64,000 nucleotides of DNA from a bacterium (GCA_021810905.1 JAJZQH010000004.1:1-64000), one strand, 5' to 3'; shown: positions 32,437 to 41,653, counted from the first letter of the stretch. Notes: generated from the letters alone by a model not told the origin. Translations and numbers: made by a program.

Positions 32437-34626
32437 ATGAAGATCTATATGCGAGGATTTTTTATCATAGCGGCGTTGGCAGCTGTGCTCTTCGCTGCAT
32501 GCAGTGGAGGGGTCGAGCAGGGCCAGCAACCGCGTCTGGAAATCGGCATCACTGGAGCACCACCGGTAGAAGAAGGCACATTGCCGGAAGGCGCGCTGCC
32601 GGAAGGCGCTGAAACGACTGTGGCTGAGGAATCCGCCAGGGCGCCTGCGCCGCCGTTCAACATTGTGGCAACACCAGGCGATGCACAGGTTACAGTCAGC
32701 TGGGCGCCTGCGCCGGGCGCGGATTATTACAACGTCTACTGGGCACAGTCAGCAGGCGTGACTACGAACAGCACAAAGGTTCCAAAGATCACCGGTCCGT
32801 TTGTTCATGACAACCTCGTGAACGGCACAAAATATTTCTACATAGTCACGGCACAGAACGCGTCAGGCGAGAGCAAGCCTTCGACTGAAGTATCCGCAGT
32901 TCCTGCAGGGCAGCAACAGCAGATAAACGTTCCTGCGGCGCCTTTGAATCTCAAGGCACAGGCCGGAGATTCGCAGGTTATGTTGAGCTGGGATCAGGTG
33001 ACGGGTGCGGACAGCTACAATGTATACTGGGATACACAGCCGAATGTGACGATCAACAGTACGAAGATTGCACAGGCTGCACTGCCTTATCTGCACGGCA
33101 GTCTCGCGAACGGTACCGCATACTATTATATCGTCACCGCGCAGAACAGCGCCGGCGAGAGCGTGCCCTCAGCGGAGGTCACGGCAACGCCTGTCCAGCC
33201 GGGGCAACCGTGTGTAACACCGGCAAAGCCGATCAATCTTCTGGCAGAGGCCGGAAATCAGCAGGTGACATTGAAGTGGGATGTCGTGCCGGACGCAACT
33301 GAATACAATATCTACTGGGGCAATGCCACAGGCGTAACGCCGGTCAACAACATGAATACAAAGACGACTGTTGCAAATTTATCCTTTGTCCATAGCGGCC
33401 TCAGCAATGAAAAGCCCTATTATTATGTGGTCACGGCAGTGGCCAAGCAGCAGAGCTGCGAGGGACCTGCTTCGGACGAGGCGTCGGCAACGCCATCGTT
33501 ACTTGGAGAGCTGGTGTCCGATATAAGTGCGGTCAATTCTTCGTTGTTGGGCAGTTCGGTGGCCATAAGCGGGGTGAGGGGCATCGCCGGGTCTCCACTC
33601 AATCAGCCAGGCAGGGTATATATGCTGGAACTCCAGAACGGAACCTGGCAGGCCACTATGCTCAATCGAATTACGCCTGGGCAGTCAGGCGATCGCTTTG
33701 GAACATCAGTGGCGATAGACGGAGACTACGCGATAGTTGGCGCACCGGTTACAAATGTGAATAACATAATAGAAGCAGGGGCCGCCTACATCTTCCATTT
33801 TGAAAACGGCAAGTGGGTGGAAAAACAGCAACTGAAGGCACAGACGCCTGGAGCTGGCGACTGGTTCGGGTCCTCTGTTGCGATCAGCGGAAAGTATGCG
33901 ATCGTAGGTGCCGACCCGGCGTCTCCTTCCAACTCCGGCATGGCGCATATCTTCCGCCTGGATCAAAACGGTTGGATACTTGTGAAGAAATTGACTCCTC
34001 CCGCAGGACAGCAGAGTGAGAATTTTGGCTATTCGGTCGCGATCAGCGGCGACAATGCGATCATAGGCAGTCCAGGGAGGGATGTTTCAGGCAAGGTGGA
34101 TGCAGGTGCGGCGTTTATTGCACATCGCGACAATTTCGGATGGGACCTGGATGGGGTCATCCATTATGCTTCTGATTTGCAGGAAAAGGCGTTGTTCGGA
34201 TCTTCGGTTGCCATTGATGGCGATGACGTGTTCATAGGCGCGCCGCACGTCAAGGCGAACAACGTTGTCAACTCAGGACAGGTTTATGCATATCATTATA
34301 ATGGCAACGCCTGGAATGAGACGCAGAAGATCGTAACTTCAAATCCACATCCATGGTATGAACTGGGAGCCGCTGTTTCATTGAAAGGCCCTTATGCCAT
34401 TATAGGCCAGCCGATGAAACCTTATAGCAGCGGCGGCGCGGCCTTCATCCTCCATCGCGGCAACCAGGGCTGGGAATTCACAGGGCCAAAGCTGGAAGAG
34501 CCGGCGGGCACAGGTCATGTCGATGATAATTTCGGTGGGGCAGTAGGCATAAGCGAATCGTACGCAATCGTTGGCGCCTCCAAGGTGGGGAATAACGATG
34601 CAGGAAAGGTATTCATATTCCGGTAG
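32437..34626 (+). CDS. Surface lipoprotein: three fibronectin type III domains plus a seven-bladed propeller-type repeat region
   Basis: The 729-residue protein has a lipoprotein signal with LFAAC (Cys22) and a Pro/Glu/Gly linker. Three FnIII domains lie at about residues 68-155, 165-255 and 268-355, each with the A-x-x-Y-N-V/I-Y-W motif and a Y-Y-V/I-V-T-A-Q/V strand. A C-terminal region follows of about seven repeats of the form FGSSVAISGKYAIVGAP, like integrin-alpha/FG-GAP blades. A role in adhesion or surface binding is likely but inferred. The ribosome binding site AAAGGAGAG precedes the ATG. It has a sigma54 promoter and ends at a shared bidirectional terminator. Confidence 0.9.
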   Translation: MKIYMRGFFIIAALAAVLFAACSGGVEQGQQPRLEIGITGAPPVEEGTLPEGALPEGAETTVAEESARAPAPPFNIVATPGDAQVTVSWAPAPGADYYNVYWAQSAGVTTNSTKVPKITGPFVHDNLVNGTKYFYIVTAQNASGESKPSTEVSAVPAGQQQQINVPAAPLNLKAQAGDSQVMLSWDQVTGADSYNVYWDTQPNVTINSTKIAQAALPYLHGSLANGTAYYYIVTAQNSAGESVPSAEVTATPVQPGQPCVTPAKPINLLAEAGNQQVTLKWDVVPDATEYNIYWGNATGVTPVNNMNTKTTVANLSFVHSGLSNEKPYYYVVTAVAKQQSCEGPASDEASATPSLLGELVSDISAVNSSLLGSSVAISGVRGIAGSPLNQPGRVYMLELQNGTWQATMLNRITPGQSGDRFGTSVAIDGDYAIVGAPVTNVNNIIEAGAAYIFHFENGKWVEKQQLKAQTPGAGDWFGSSVAISGKYAIVGADPASPSNSGMAHIFRLDQNGWILVKKLTPPAGQQSENFGYSVAISGDNAIIGSPGRDVSGKVDAGAAFIAHRDNFGWDLDGVIHYASDLQEKALFGSSVAIDGDDVFIGAPHVKANNVVNSGQVYAYHYNGNAWNETQKIVTSNPHPWYELGAAVSLKGPYAIIGQPMKPYSSGGAAFILHRGNQGWEFTGPKLEEPAGTGHVDDNFGGAVGISESYAIVGASKVGNNDAGKVFIFR

Positions 34627-34654
34627 AGCTGAATAAACTCAGTTGAAGCCATAC

Positions 34655-34689
34655 ATAAAGACCCCGGAAAATCTTTCCGGGGTCTTTAT
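34655..34689. terminator. Bidirectional terminator
   Basis: A perfect 16-bp stem (ATAAAGACCCCGGAAA against TTTCCGGGGTCTTTAT) with a 3-base loop lies between two convergent lipoprotein genes. A and T tracts flank it on either side, so it can stop both transcripts. Confidence 0.93.
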
Positions 34690-34710
34690 TACTGCCGTCA
34701 CATGACGCGA

Positions 34711-36972
34711 TTATTCGGCACGCGCTTGTTTGGAGCCAGGCAGCGTCACATCCATGATGACTGCCGATGCATTCCCGCAGTTGAGGTTCATGCCGCTTAT
34801 GTATTCTCCGCCCAGGAAACTGCATGTATAGCCGGATACCGTTCCTCCCCATTCGGAATTAATAGCGCCTTCGATCGTAAGGTCTTTGTATCCGTCGTTG
34901 TTTATGTCCCCCGCCGGTTCCATGAACGAACCGAGTGAGTAGTAATACATATCCCCCCAATCATCAGTATACGGCGCCCAGTCATGCGTGATGGTTGCAT
35001 CTGCAGCAGCAGGCGCTATCGCGCCCGCAAAATTTTCCCTGCCGTGGAATATGTAGATCTTTCCAGTGCCCTGATAATTCTTGTGTTGCGGAGCTGCTAT
35101 CGCCATGTCTGCAAATCCATCGCCGGTAAGATCAGTGACCGCGACAGCACTGCCGAAACCATCGCTGACATCCAAAGAAGGTTCACCGGTAAAAACTGCT
35201 TCAGCAGATTCGGTATTCATGACTCCGCTCAGCCCGACCGCGCCCTTGAAGAGATAGGCCTTGCCTGAGATCATGACAGGATCGCCATCGCCAGGAGGTA
35301 TGATGGCCATAGCGAGGTCAAGACCCGGGATGGGATTGATATCAAATTTCGGGATTCCTACAGGTTTACCAGCAAGGCCGGGCGCGCCGACCAGCAGGTC
35401 GGACTTGCCGTCGCCGTCAATGTCTCCGGCAGAGAGCGCGGCGCCGAAGAAATTTCCAGCAACCGCACTCGTTATCCTCAGATCCGCTGAAACGAGCGCG
35501 TCCAGATTCGAAGAACCGTAATGAATCGAGACGATCCCGGACGGCAACATCTGCATTTCATCCACGGCGACCGTTGCAAAATCTCCTATCCCGTCGCCGT
35601 TGAAGTCGCCGATCGCCGAAACCACTCCGATCATCATCATCGTTTTTTCCGGATCCGCACCCGTCTCCTGATACTGCGTCCATGACGCGTTTGCACTTGA
35701 GAGCGGGATCTCGCCGGAGAAGCTGTTACGTCCGAGGAAGAGATAGAGCGTTTGCTCAAATCCAAGTTCGCCCATCGCCATTTCAAGCACGATAAAATCA
35801 GACTTGCCGTCGCCGCTCACGTCGCCTACTGATCTGGCCATGAGATACGACCTTTGCTTCTCCGAATAGAAGGTCGCGGCCTGTTGAACCGGGGCGATCG
35901 GGTCGCTCACGTTATCCCAGTACAGCAGCTCGGCACGCTCGGGAAGCGCACCTTCGCAGGGCCCGCTTTCACAGCTGTTCCAGTCGAGGTCGCAAGTATA
36001 TCCTTCCGGACAGAAGGACCCGACGTCATCACACCAGGCGTCGATTTGACACATCCCCGTCCAGTCGTTGCAGAATTCGCCTTCAACGGAACAAGTCCCT
36101 TCAACAGCGTTGCGCATGTCGCCGATGAGGAAGTCAGAGCGCCAGTTTCCGCTGACATTGCCCAGGTTCTGCGCTTCGTATCCGATGGCCGTCCTTTTAT
36201 ATTCCGGATCGGTGAAGAAGGGTGCGGGGAATGAGAAAAAGGCAGGGTCCATCCCGCCGTACTCACCTGCAAGATCCATCCATATCGGCATGTCGATCGG
36301 GTTAGCGGCAAAGAGGCTGTTGCCCGGCAGTACGAATCCGGCGCCAATGTTATCTCCGCCGTCGCCGTTCTCCAGATAGTATTCAGTATATCCGCGTACA
36401 AGGTCTGCCTTACCATCGCCCTCGATGTCCAGGGGGTTATGCGTCGTGAGCATGATGTATTGCATGCTGTTGGAAAGCTTCGCAGTGTAGTCCGCTGTCT
36501 GCCATCCTTGTGTGAATTCTATCATGTATACTGAGTCGTATTGCGCAGCCCACTTCATCTCTATGTTCAGCGCATCTTTCCAGGTGTATGTCATCGCGAC
36601 CTCTTTATAACTTCCGTCCTTATCCTGAAGATAGACCGTGACATAGTCAGCAGTCGCATCTTTATCCATCGGTTGATCAAAGGTGAAGGCCGCCAGTTTA
36701 AGGGAGTCCGGATTGATCCCCTCGTTGATCACGCCGGGCAAAAATGAGGTGCTAATTGTGACTGAGCCTACACCTGCCGGTGTCGGCGTGTTGCCGCCGC
36801 CTCCACTGCTGCCTCCGCCGCCGCTGTCCGTGCCATTGATGAGATCACCCGCGGTCAACTGCCCTCCGGCATTGCAGCCGAATGAGAAGACAATAGCAGC
36901 GGCTGCAGCCATTGCCAGGAACGACCAGAAGAGCCTGCGCGGTGCTTCCATAACAAGGAATTTGGTCTTCAT
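34711..36972 (-). CDS. Surface lipoprotein with FG-GAP repeats and a Cys-rich insertion
   Basis: The 753-residue protein has an N-terminal signal with a putative lipidated Cys33 (FSFGC), then a Gly/Ser-rich linker and an Ig-like or Big-type domain (about residues 70-165). At least six FG-GAP/calcium-loop repeats of the type GDxxGDGxxD follow (DIEGDGKADLVRG, VGDVSGDGKSDFIV, IGDFNGDGIGDFAT, AGDIDGDGKSDLLVGAP, VTDLTGDGFADMAIAAP, AGDINNDGYKDL). Between the first and second repeats lies an insertion of about 50 residues with eight or so cysteines (about 290-345), EGF/disulphide-like. It is probably a Ca-binding surface propeller. It has a sigma54 promoter and converges on the FnIII lipoprotein. 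Confidence 0.9.
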   Translation of the reverse strand: MKTKFLVMEAPRRLFWSFLAMAAAAAIVFSFGCNAGGQLTAGDLINGTDSGGGGSSGGGGNTPTPAGVGSVTISTSFLPGVINEGINPDSLKLAAFTFDQPMDKDATADYVTVYLQDKDGSYKEVAMTYTWKDALNIEMKWAAQYDSVYMIEFTQGWQTADYTAKLSNSMQYIMLTTHNPLDIEGDGKADLVRGYTEYYLENGDGGDNIGAGFVLPGNSLFAANPIDMPIWMDLAGEYGGMDPAFFSFPAPFFTDPEYKRTAIGYEAQNLGNVSGNWRSDFLIGDMRNAVEGTCSVEGEFCNDWTGMCQIDAWCDDVGSFCPEGYTCDLDWNSCESGPCEGALPERAELLYWDNVSDPIAPVQQAATFYSEKQRSYLMARSVGDVSGDGKSDFIVLEMAMGELGFEQTLYLFLGRNSFSGEIPLSSANASWTQYQETGADPEKTMMMIGVVSAIGDFNGDGIGDFATVAVDEMQMLPSGIVSIHYGSSNLDALVSADLRITSAVAGNFFGAALSAGDIDGDGKSDLLVGAPGLAGKPVGIPKFDINPIPGLDLAMAIIPPGDGDPVMISGKAYLFKGAVGLSGVMNTESAEAVFTGEPSLDVSDGFGSAVAVTDLTGDGFADMAIAAPQHKNYQGTGKIYIFHGRENFAGAIAPAAADATITHDWAPYTDDWGDMYYYSLGSFMEPAGDINNDGYKDLTIEGAINSEWGGTVSGYTCSFLGGEYISGMNLNCGNASAVIMDVTLPGSKQARAE

Positions 36973-37011
36973 AAGAAAGCCCCTTTCTTGATATTCACCA
37001 CAGAAAAATAC

Positions 37012-37027
37012 AGCAGGAAATGTGCCA
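37012..37027 (-). promoter_or_regulatory. sigma54 promoter of the FG-GAP lipoprotein gene
   Basis: On the minus strand the site reads TGGCACATTTCCTGCT: GG-N10-GC spacing is exact, with two departures from TGGCACG-N4-TTGCW. It ends 39 bases before the ATG at 36972, the same distance as the other two sites. Confidence 0.82.
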
Positions 37028-37154
37028 AAATGATGGCTGGTTGGTCCCGGTAAAACATCAATTAAATCAACGTGCTAATTGGGAGAAGAACGGATTTGAG
37101 TGAATAAGGGGGGTATGTAGCAACTGCTATTGCCAATAATTTGACGACAGTATT

Positions 37155-37910
37155 TCAAATCACAGGAATGCGGACCAAAGATCGCCGATCGGAGACAAGA
37201 CAGAACGATAAAATAAGGGCAATTATCACCGAGCTTGAGATGCCCAACTTCCATTCGCCTATTGAAAACGTAACAGCTACGTTGAACAGGGCGATGCTGG
37301 AGTAGAAGGCTGGGTAAAGCCAATTCGTACGTTGGTACGTTGGTACGTTGGTACGATCGTACAAAACCTTGGGAAAGATGTGCCAGGCAAGGACATTGAA
37401 CCCTATGATAGCGAAGGAGACGAGAAACCATCCTGCGAAGTTGGAGAAGGGGACTCCGAAGTACCAGCCCGGATGGACGTAATAGTGGATCTGTCCCAGA
37501 AACCACCGGTCGCCCATTGTTGCTATAGGGTCCACGATTACATCGAGCAGCATCGTCAACAAGGCGCCAAGTGCCGCGGCCTTCAAGCCGGTAGCGCATC
37601 GCTTGCAGAGGATAAACGATGCTGTGACATAGCCTGCGAAGGTGAGGAAGGGGTAGGAGAGCGAATCGAAAAACGGAACTCCCGCAATCATGAGTTCGCC
37701 CTTCATGCTCTCGTAGACGTATTTGTAATCCCCGTACGGAAACCCGTTATTGATCGACGAGACTTCTGAAAGCCATGCGATCGCATAGCCGGATACGAGC
37801 CAGAGCACAGTCTTGCGGATGCCGAAATATCTCCATGCGAGGATGGCGTACGCTGCAAGGAACGCAAACACATAAGGTCTATGGGTGATCGATAAGAAGA
37901 GTTGGTTCAT
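37155..37910 (-). CDS. Carotenoid biosynthesis-type membrane protein (DUF422/CruF-like)
   Basis: The 251-residue protein, from ATG 37910 (a GTG at 37943 is in frame), has seven or eight membrane helices. Family-like motifs are YAIAWLSEVSSINNGFPYGDYKY, FDSLSYPFLTFAGY, DVIVDPIATMGDRWFLG and PGWYFGVPFSNFAGW. The CruF-type members hydrate C50 or myxol carotenoid ends; the substrate here is unknown. Residues about 183-195 (YDRTNVPTYQRTN) come from an 8-nt repeat. It starts five bases after the epimerase stop. Downstream (37028-37154) nothing else is seen apart from the sigma54 promoter of the lipoprotein gene. Confidence 0.82.
   Translation of the reverse strand: MNQLFLSITHRPYVFAFLAAYAILAWRYFGIRKTVLWLVSGYAIAWLSEVSSINNGFPYGDYKYVYESMKGELMIAGVPFFDSLSYPFLTFAGYVTASFILCKRCATGLKAAALGALLTMLLDVIVDPIATMGDRWFLGQIHYYVHPGWYFGVPFSNFAGWFLVSFAIIGFNVLAWHIFPKVLYDRTNVPTYQRTNWLYPAFYSSIALFNVAVTFSIGEWKLGISSSVIIALILSFCLVSDRRSLVRIPVI
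37326..37362. repeat. Octamer repeat inside the carotenoid-type gene
   Basis: Tandem 8-nt units GTACGTTG, GTACGTTG, GTACGTTG, GTACGATC, GTAC lie within the coding frame, between two predicted membrane helices. The same unit occurs in the valS insertion at 61819-61913. Confidence 0.88.
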
Positions 37911-37915
37911 GATCG

Positions 37916-38926
37916 TCAGAAATTGGGATTGTTCAAGTGCCACTCGACTGCACAGCGAACCGTATCGCCCAGCGCACGCGCGGCGAGTCCCAGTTCCCGC
38001 TGCGCCTTTTCACTGTTGAAGAACCACGGATAGCGCACCGTGCGCAGACCGCTTACTGTAACTCCTGGATGGGTGCGGAGAAACGCCGATTTAGCGCAGC
38101 GTGCGGCCGTTATTGCAAGCGCGGTCCGATAACCGAGCTTGATCTTAGGCGCGCGAACTCCGGACGCAATTTCGATCTGCGCAAATAATTCGGAAAGTCT
38201 CACGTTGTGCGCACCCAGGATATACGTCTCTCCTGTCTGACCTCTTGTGAGCGCCGCGACATGTGCTGCGGCGACGTCTCTCGAGTCGATCACGTTTATT
38301 CCAGCGTCATAGTAAACTGGTATCCTTCTATCAAGGAATGTGCGGATCAGAAGTCCCGGTGGCGTTCCGTGGATATCGCCCGGCCCGATTACGGCCGTAG
38401 GACGCAGGATCACCGCAGGCAGCCAGTTCATGATATGGCGCCTGACCGCCTGTTCCGCGAGCAGCTTGCTCCGTTCGTAATGCCCGCGCACCCTGGAGGG
38501 CTCGAGCGGCCGCATCTCGTCCGCAGGCCAGTCAGGCATTGCGGGTCCGTTCACTTCGCATGAGCTGGTGAAGATGAAACGGGAGACGCCTGCTGCCATA
38601 GCGCTGCGGCAGGCGATCTCTGTACCTTCGACGTTGACGGAATAGAGCTCCTCCGCGCGCTTGTGCCAGAGCGAGTTGATAGCCGCGCAGTGAATGATAG
38701 CCGTGCATCCGCTGGCCGCCGCATACATGGCCGCAGCGTCGCGCACGTCGCCCCGGAGTGCGGAAATACCGGCCAGGTCTTCTATATTTGTCGGCGGTTC
38801 ATCAGGCGCGAGAAACGCCCTGACGGCAATTCCTTGGGCCGAGAGTTCGCGGCATATGGCGGAGCCTATCAGGCCTCCGGCCCCGGTGACTAATACTGGG
38901 CCATCGATTGCACGGCGATTGGTCAC
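37916..38926 (-). CDS. NAD-dependent epimerase/dehydratase (extended SDR, HpnA-like)
   Basis: The extended short-chain dehydrogenase has the nucleotide loop TGAGGLIGS near the N-terminus, the IIHCAA strand, a Ser/Thr-rich FTSSCEVNG segment and the catalytic YERSK. GRTAVIGPGD-type and VIDSRDVAAAHVAAL motifs resemble hopanoid- or sugar-associated epimerases. The substrate is unknown. The GTG at 38926 overlaps the stop of the HD-GYP regulator as GTGA, and the carotenoid-type gene follows five bases after its stop. Lipid or terpenoid modification is therefore plausible. Confidence 0.87.
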   Translation of the reverse strand: MTNRRAIDGPVLVTGAGGLIGSAICRELSAQGIAVRAFLAPDEPPTNIEDLAGISALRGDVRDAAAMYAAASGCTAIIHCAAINSLWHKRAEELYSVNVEGTEIACRSAMAAGVSRFIFTSSCEVNGPAMPDWPADEMRPLEPSRVRGHYERSKLLAEQAVRRHIMNWLPAVILRPTAVIGPGDIHGTPPGLLIRTFLDRRIPVYYDAGINVIDSRDVAAAHVAALTRGQTGETYILGAHNVRLSELFAQIEIASGVRAPKIKLGYRTALAITAARCAKSAFLRTHPGVTVSGLRTVRYPWFFNSEKAQRELGLAARALGDTVRCAVEWHLNNPNF

Positions 38927-39879
38927 CCCTGCTCCTTGATGGCGTCGAACATCGCGTGCACGCAGACAGGATCCCACTGTCCGCTTTCCATCTCGTTTTC
39001 GAATATTGCGCGGGCTTCATCGCACGTCATGCCGCGGCGGTAGGGGCGGTCCGTGGTCATTGCGTCGTACGAATCAGCGACCGCGGTTATGCGCGCGGCC
39101 AGCGGTATTCTCTCTCCCGCGATACCGTCAGGGTATCCGTCTCCGTCCCATCTTTCGTGATGAGAACGGATGATCGGGAGGCATGGTTCGAGGCTCTTGA
39201 GCGGCGCGCATATATCGTATCCCCGCGCCGCGTGCGTGCGGATATGAGCCATCTCCTCCTCGGTGAGCCGACCGGGCTTGAGCAGGATGGATTCCTTCAC
39301 CCCGATCTTGCCGATATCGTGAAGGAGCCCGCCTCTGCGTATGGCTTCTATCTGCCTCTCGCTCATGCTCATCTTCCTGGCGATGTCTACCGCGAGAAGA
39401 GAGACGCGCTCGGAATGACCGCTCGTGTAGAAGTCTTTTGCTTCGAGCGCGGCGGCGAGGGAGAAGAGAATGCTCTCGCTCGTATCGAGGTCGTCGTGAA
39501 GGAGTTTCATGCGCAGCAGGGACTTGATCCGCGTCGTCAGTTCGAGCCGGTTGATCGGCTTCACGAGAAAGTCGTCGGCGCCGAGTTCGATCGCCTTGAG
39601 CTTGTCTCCCTGCTCGGTGAGCGCCGTGATGACTATGATAGGAATGAACTGGGTATGCTTTTCGCTTTTTATGCGGCGGCATATTTCAAAACCCGATATC
39701 CTGGGCATCATCAGATCGAGCAATATGAGATCCGGCGGTTGCCTGCGTATCTTATCGAGGGCTTCCTCTCCGTCCATGGCGGTGTCCAGTCGATATTGGA
39801 ACGGTTTGAGCTGTGATTTGAGGAGCTCTACTACGGTGGCGTTATCGTCTACGATGAGGATCAGAGGTTCTCTATTCAT
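38923..39879 (-). CDS. Response regulator with HD-GYP output (RpfG-like)
   Basis: A 318-residue protein. The receiver domain (residues 5-125) has acidic DD at 11-12, phosphoacceptor Asp55 in LLDLMMP, the Thr of ITAL and Lys of VKP. The HD-GYP domain (about 140-315) has HSERVS, GLLHDIGKIG and HHERWDGDGYPDG. It should hydrolyse c-di-GMP under control of a sensor kinase that is not in the window. It heads a three-gene operon with the epimerase and the carotenoid-type gene. Confidence 0.93.
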   Translation of the reverse strand: MNREPLILIVDDNATVVELLKSQLKPFQYRLDTAMDGEEALDKIRRQPPDLILLDLMMPRISGFEICRRIKSEKHTQFIPIIVITALTEQGDKLKAIELGADDFLVKPINRLELTTRIKSLLRMKLLHDDLDTSESILFSLAAALEAKDFYTSGHSERVSLLAVDIARKMSMSERQIEAIRRGGLLHDIGKIGVKESILLKPGRLTEEEMAHIRTHAARGYDICAPLKSLEPCLPIIRSHHERWDGDGYPDGIAGERIPLAARITAVADSYDAMTTDRPYRRGMTCDEARAIFENEMESGQWDPVCVHAMFDAIKEQG

Positions 39880-39985
39880 AACAGTTCACGCAGTATAACA
39901 GAGCCTGCGGGCGCTGTCCACGGCGGTACGCGTTTTTGAAAGGCGAATACGCGCTGAGTCGGCGAAAAACTCCGAAAAAAGCGGG

Positions 39986-40015
39986 TTGACAGGCGGCTTG
40001 AGGCTCCGTTACTGT
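39986..40015 (+). promoter_or_regulatory. sigma70-type promoter
   Basis: Perfect TTGACA (39986-39991) and TACTGT (40010-40015) lie 18 bases apart, 32 bases before the ATG of the small membrane protein. Confidence 0.65.
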
Positions 40016-40047
40016 CGCGCAAAATCTTAAGCGCGGACGGGGGCAAT

Positions 40048-40527
40048 ATGTTTAAGCTGATAAAATGGCTTATTTTCCTGGCAATCGTCGGTGCAATAGT
40101 ACTTTTTATCACCGGATGGAAAATTCGGGGCAAGACGCTTGAAGAGCATTTGAAGCCTTATACGGAATCCAAGATGTTTCAGGAGGGCGTGCACGACATC
40201 CGCGCCATCGTGGGAGAAGGCCTCAAGGCCGCCGGAGAGGCGATCTCCGAGGACGTCACGCCTGACGAACGCAAGCAGCTCGACGATATGGTGAAAAAAG
40301 AGATGATGGAGGGCAAACCCGTGGAGATGGCGCCTGGCCAGCAGGCACTTCCTCCTCTGCCGAAGACCGGGGCCGAGGCGGGTACGGCAAAAACGATCCA
40401 GCCCAGGCCCACGGTTCAAGAGATGCAGGTCATGAAACCGGCTGAAAAGCCGGCTGTTCAGGCGCTTCCGGCTACCCCGCAATCGCCTCCGGCACAACTG
40501 CAGACGCCGCCCACTACGACATACTGA
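40048..40527 (+). CDS. Membrane-anchored protein with Pro/Gln-rich tail
   Basis: A 159-residue protein. One N-terminal membrane helix (residues 3-23) is followed by a helical amphipathic region (about 30-90) and a low-complexity Pro/Ala/Gln tail (about 95-159). GGGGG lies just upstream of the ATG. No family was recognised; its topology suggests an inner-membrane or periplasmic accessory protein. The next gene starts 27 bases downstream. Confidence 0.78.
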   Translation: MFKLIKWLIFLAIVGAIVLFITGWKIRGKTLEEHLKPYTESKMFQEGVHDIRAIVGEGLKAAGEAISEDVTPDERKQLDDMVKKEMMEGKPVEMAPGQQALPPLPKTGAEAGTAKTIQPRPTVQEMQVMKPAEKPAVQALPATPQSPPAQLQTPPTTTY

Positions 40528-40554
40528 TTCATCAACATAAAGGAGAGTAAGACA

Positions 40555-40896
40555 ATGGCAGCGAAGACCGAAAAGGTGAAGAAGACTAAGAAGGATGCCG
40601 CGCAGGCGGATGCCGGCGCAAAATCATGCAGCGTCGCAAATTGCAAGCGGCCGTATCGGGCGAAGGGATATTGCAACGTGCACTATAACAAATGGCGCCG
40701 CGGAGAGCTTGAGGCAAAACCGCGCTATCGCACGTGCGGAGAGGAAAACTGCCGCAAGCCGACTTTCAAGAAAGGTTACTGCGAGCAGCACTATTCCGCG
40801 TGGTCGGCTTCCAAGAAGCCGGAGGCGCCGAAGGCAAGCACTCCGCCGGCCGAAGCCCCGGCCGCAGAGAAGCCTGCCGAAGGCGCGCAGGCATAG
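40555..40896 (+). CDS. Small protein with two C-C-C-H zinc-binding-like modules ('vegetative protein' type)
   Basis: The 113-residue protein has two identical-spacing modules, C25-x4-C30-x9-C40-x2-H43 and C61-x4-C66-x9-C76-x2-H79. A basic linker (NKWRRGE) lies between them and an Ala/Pro/Lys tail follows. The pattern K-R-P-Y-R-A-K-G-Y-C-x-x-H-Y is that of small proteins annotated as vegetative proteins in deltaproteobacteria. It is probably nucleic-acid-binding; function unproven. An AAAGGAGAG site precedes the ATG. Confidence 0.85.
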   Translation: MAAKTEKVKKTKKDAAQADAGAKSCSVANCKRPYRAKGYCNVHYNKWRRGELEAKPRYRTCGEENCRKPTFKKGYCEQHYSAWSASKKPEAPKASTPPAEAPAAEKPAEGAQA

Positions 40897-40919
40897 TATG
40901 TGTTAACATCTGCTCATGT

Positions 40920-40950
40920 CATCCGCTCCATCATCGAGATGGAGCGGATG
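40920..40950 (+). terminator. Hairpin after the zinc-module gene
   Basis: A perfect 13-bp stem (CATCCGCTCCATC against GATGGAGCGGATG) with a 5-base loop starts 24 bases after the stop codon. No T-run follows, so it may be an mRNA-stabilising hairpin instead. Confidence 0.5.
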
Positions 40951-41002
40951 AGCTTTATGTGGATGAGATTTGTTGTCGCGGGACGAGGGACGCTAAATCC
41001 TT

Positions 41003-41653
41003 ATGCGGAAGAACATCATGATGGATGCCTTCGATCGCATGCTCCGCCATTTCGGCCCCCGAGGCTGGTGGCCGGGCGAGACTCCGTTCGAGGTGATGAT
41101 CGGCGCAATCCTCACGCAGAATACCAACTGGAAAAACGTTGAGCGCGCGATCGCCAATCTGAAATCAGCGGGCGTTCTCGATCCACATGCAATGCTTTCG
41201 CTTGAGCCGTCAATACTGGCCGAACTCATACGGCCCGCCGGATATTTCAGGATAAAGACCGGGCGGCTGCGTTCCTTCCTGACATATTTTGTGGAATGCT
41301 ACGATGGCAGCGTGCCACGGATGGCCGCACGCCCACTGGACGAATTACGGCCCGAGCTTCTTGCGGTGAAGGGCATAGGCCCCGAGACCGCGGACTCCAT
41401 CCTGCTCTATGCGCTCAAAAAGCCGGTCTTCGTGATCGACGCGTACACGAAGAGGATCCTCTCCCGACATGGCCTTTGCTCTGAGGATGACGGCTATTCA
41501 GAGTTGCAGGAGTTTTTCATGGACAGGCTTTGTTCTGACATCCCCCTGTACAACGAATATCATGCTCTCATCGTGGAGGTCGGCAAGAAATTCTGCCGCA
41601 CGACGCCTATGTGTGAAGGGTGTCCGTTGAACGGATGGAACGATCGCCCTTGA
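41003..41653 (+). CDS. Endonuclease III-related DNA glycosylase (HhH-GPD, MagIII-like)
   Basis: The 216-residue protein has the HhH-GPD fold: GAILTQNTNWKNVERA, the helix-hairpin-helix LLAVKGIGPETADSILLYAL and FVIDAYTKRILSR with catalytic Asp. Unlike Nth, the Lys position of the HhH is Glu, and the iron-sulphur motif FCRTTPMCEGCPL shows three Cys before the end. This fits the monofunctional 3-methyladenine glycosylase-like branch. With ada and nth it forms the base-repair set of this window. It is not adjacent to them. Confidence 0.87.
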   Translation: MRKNIMMDAFDRMLRHFGPRGWWPGETPFEVMIGAILTQNTNWKNVERAIANLKSAGVLDPHAMLSLEPSILAELIRPAGYFRIKTGRLRSFLTYFVECYDGSVPRMAARPLDELRPELLAVKGIGPETADSILLYALKKPVFVIDAYTKRILSRHGLCSEDDGYSELQEFFMDRLCSDIPLYNEYHALIVEVGKKFCRTTPMCEGCPLNGWNDRP

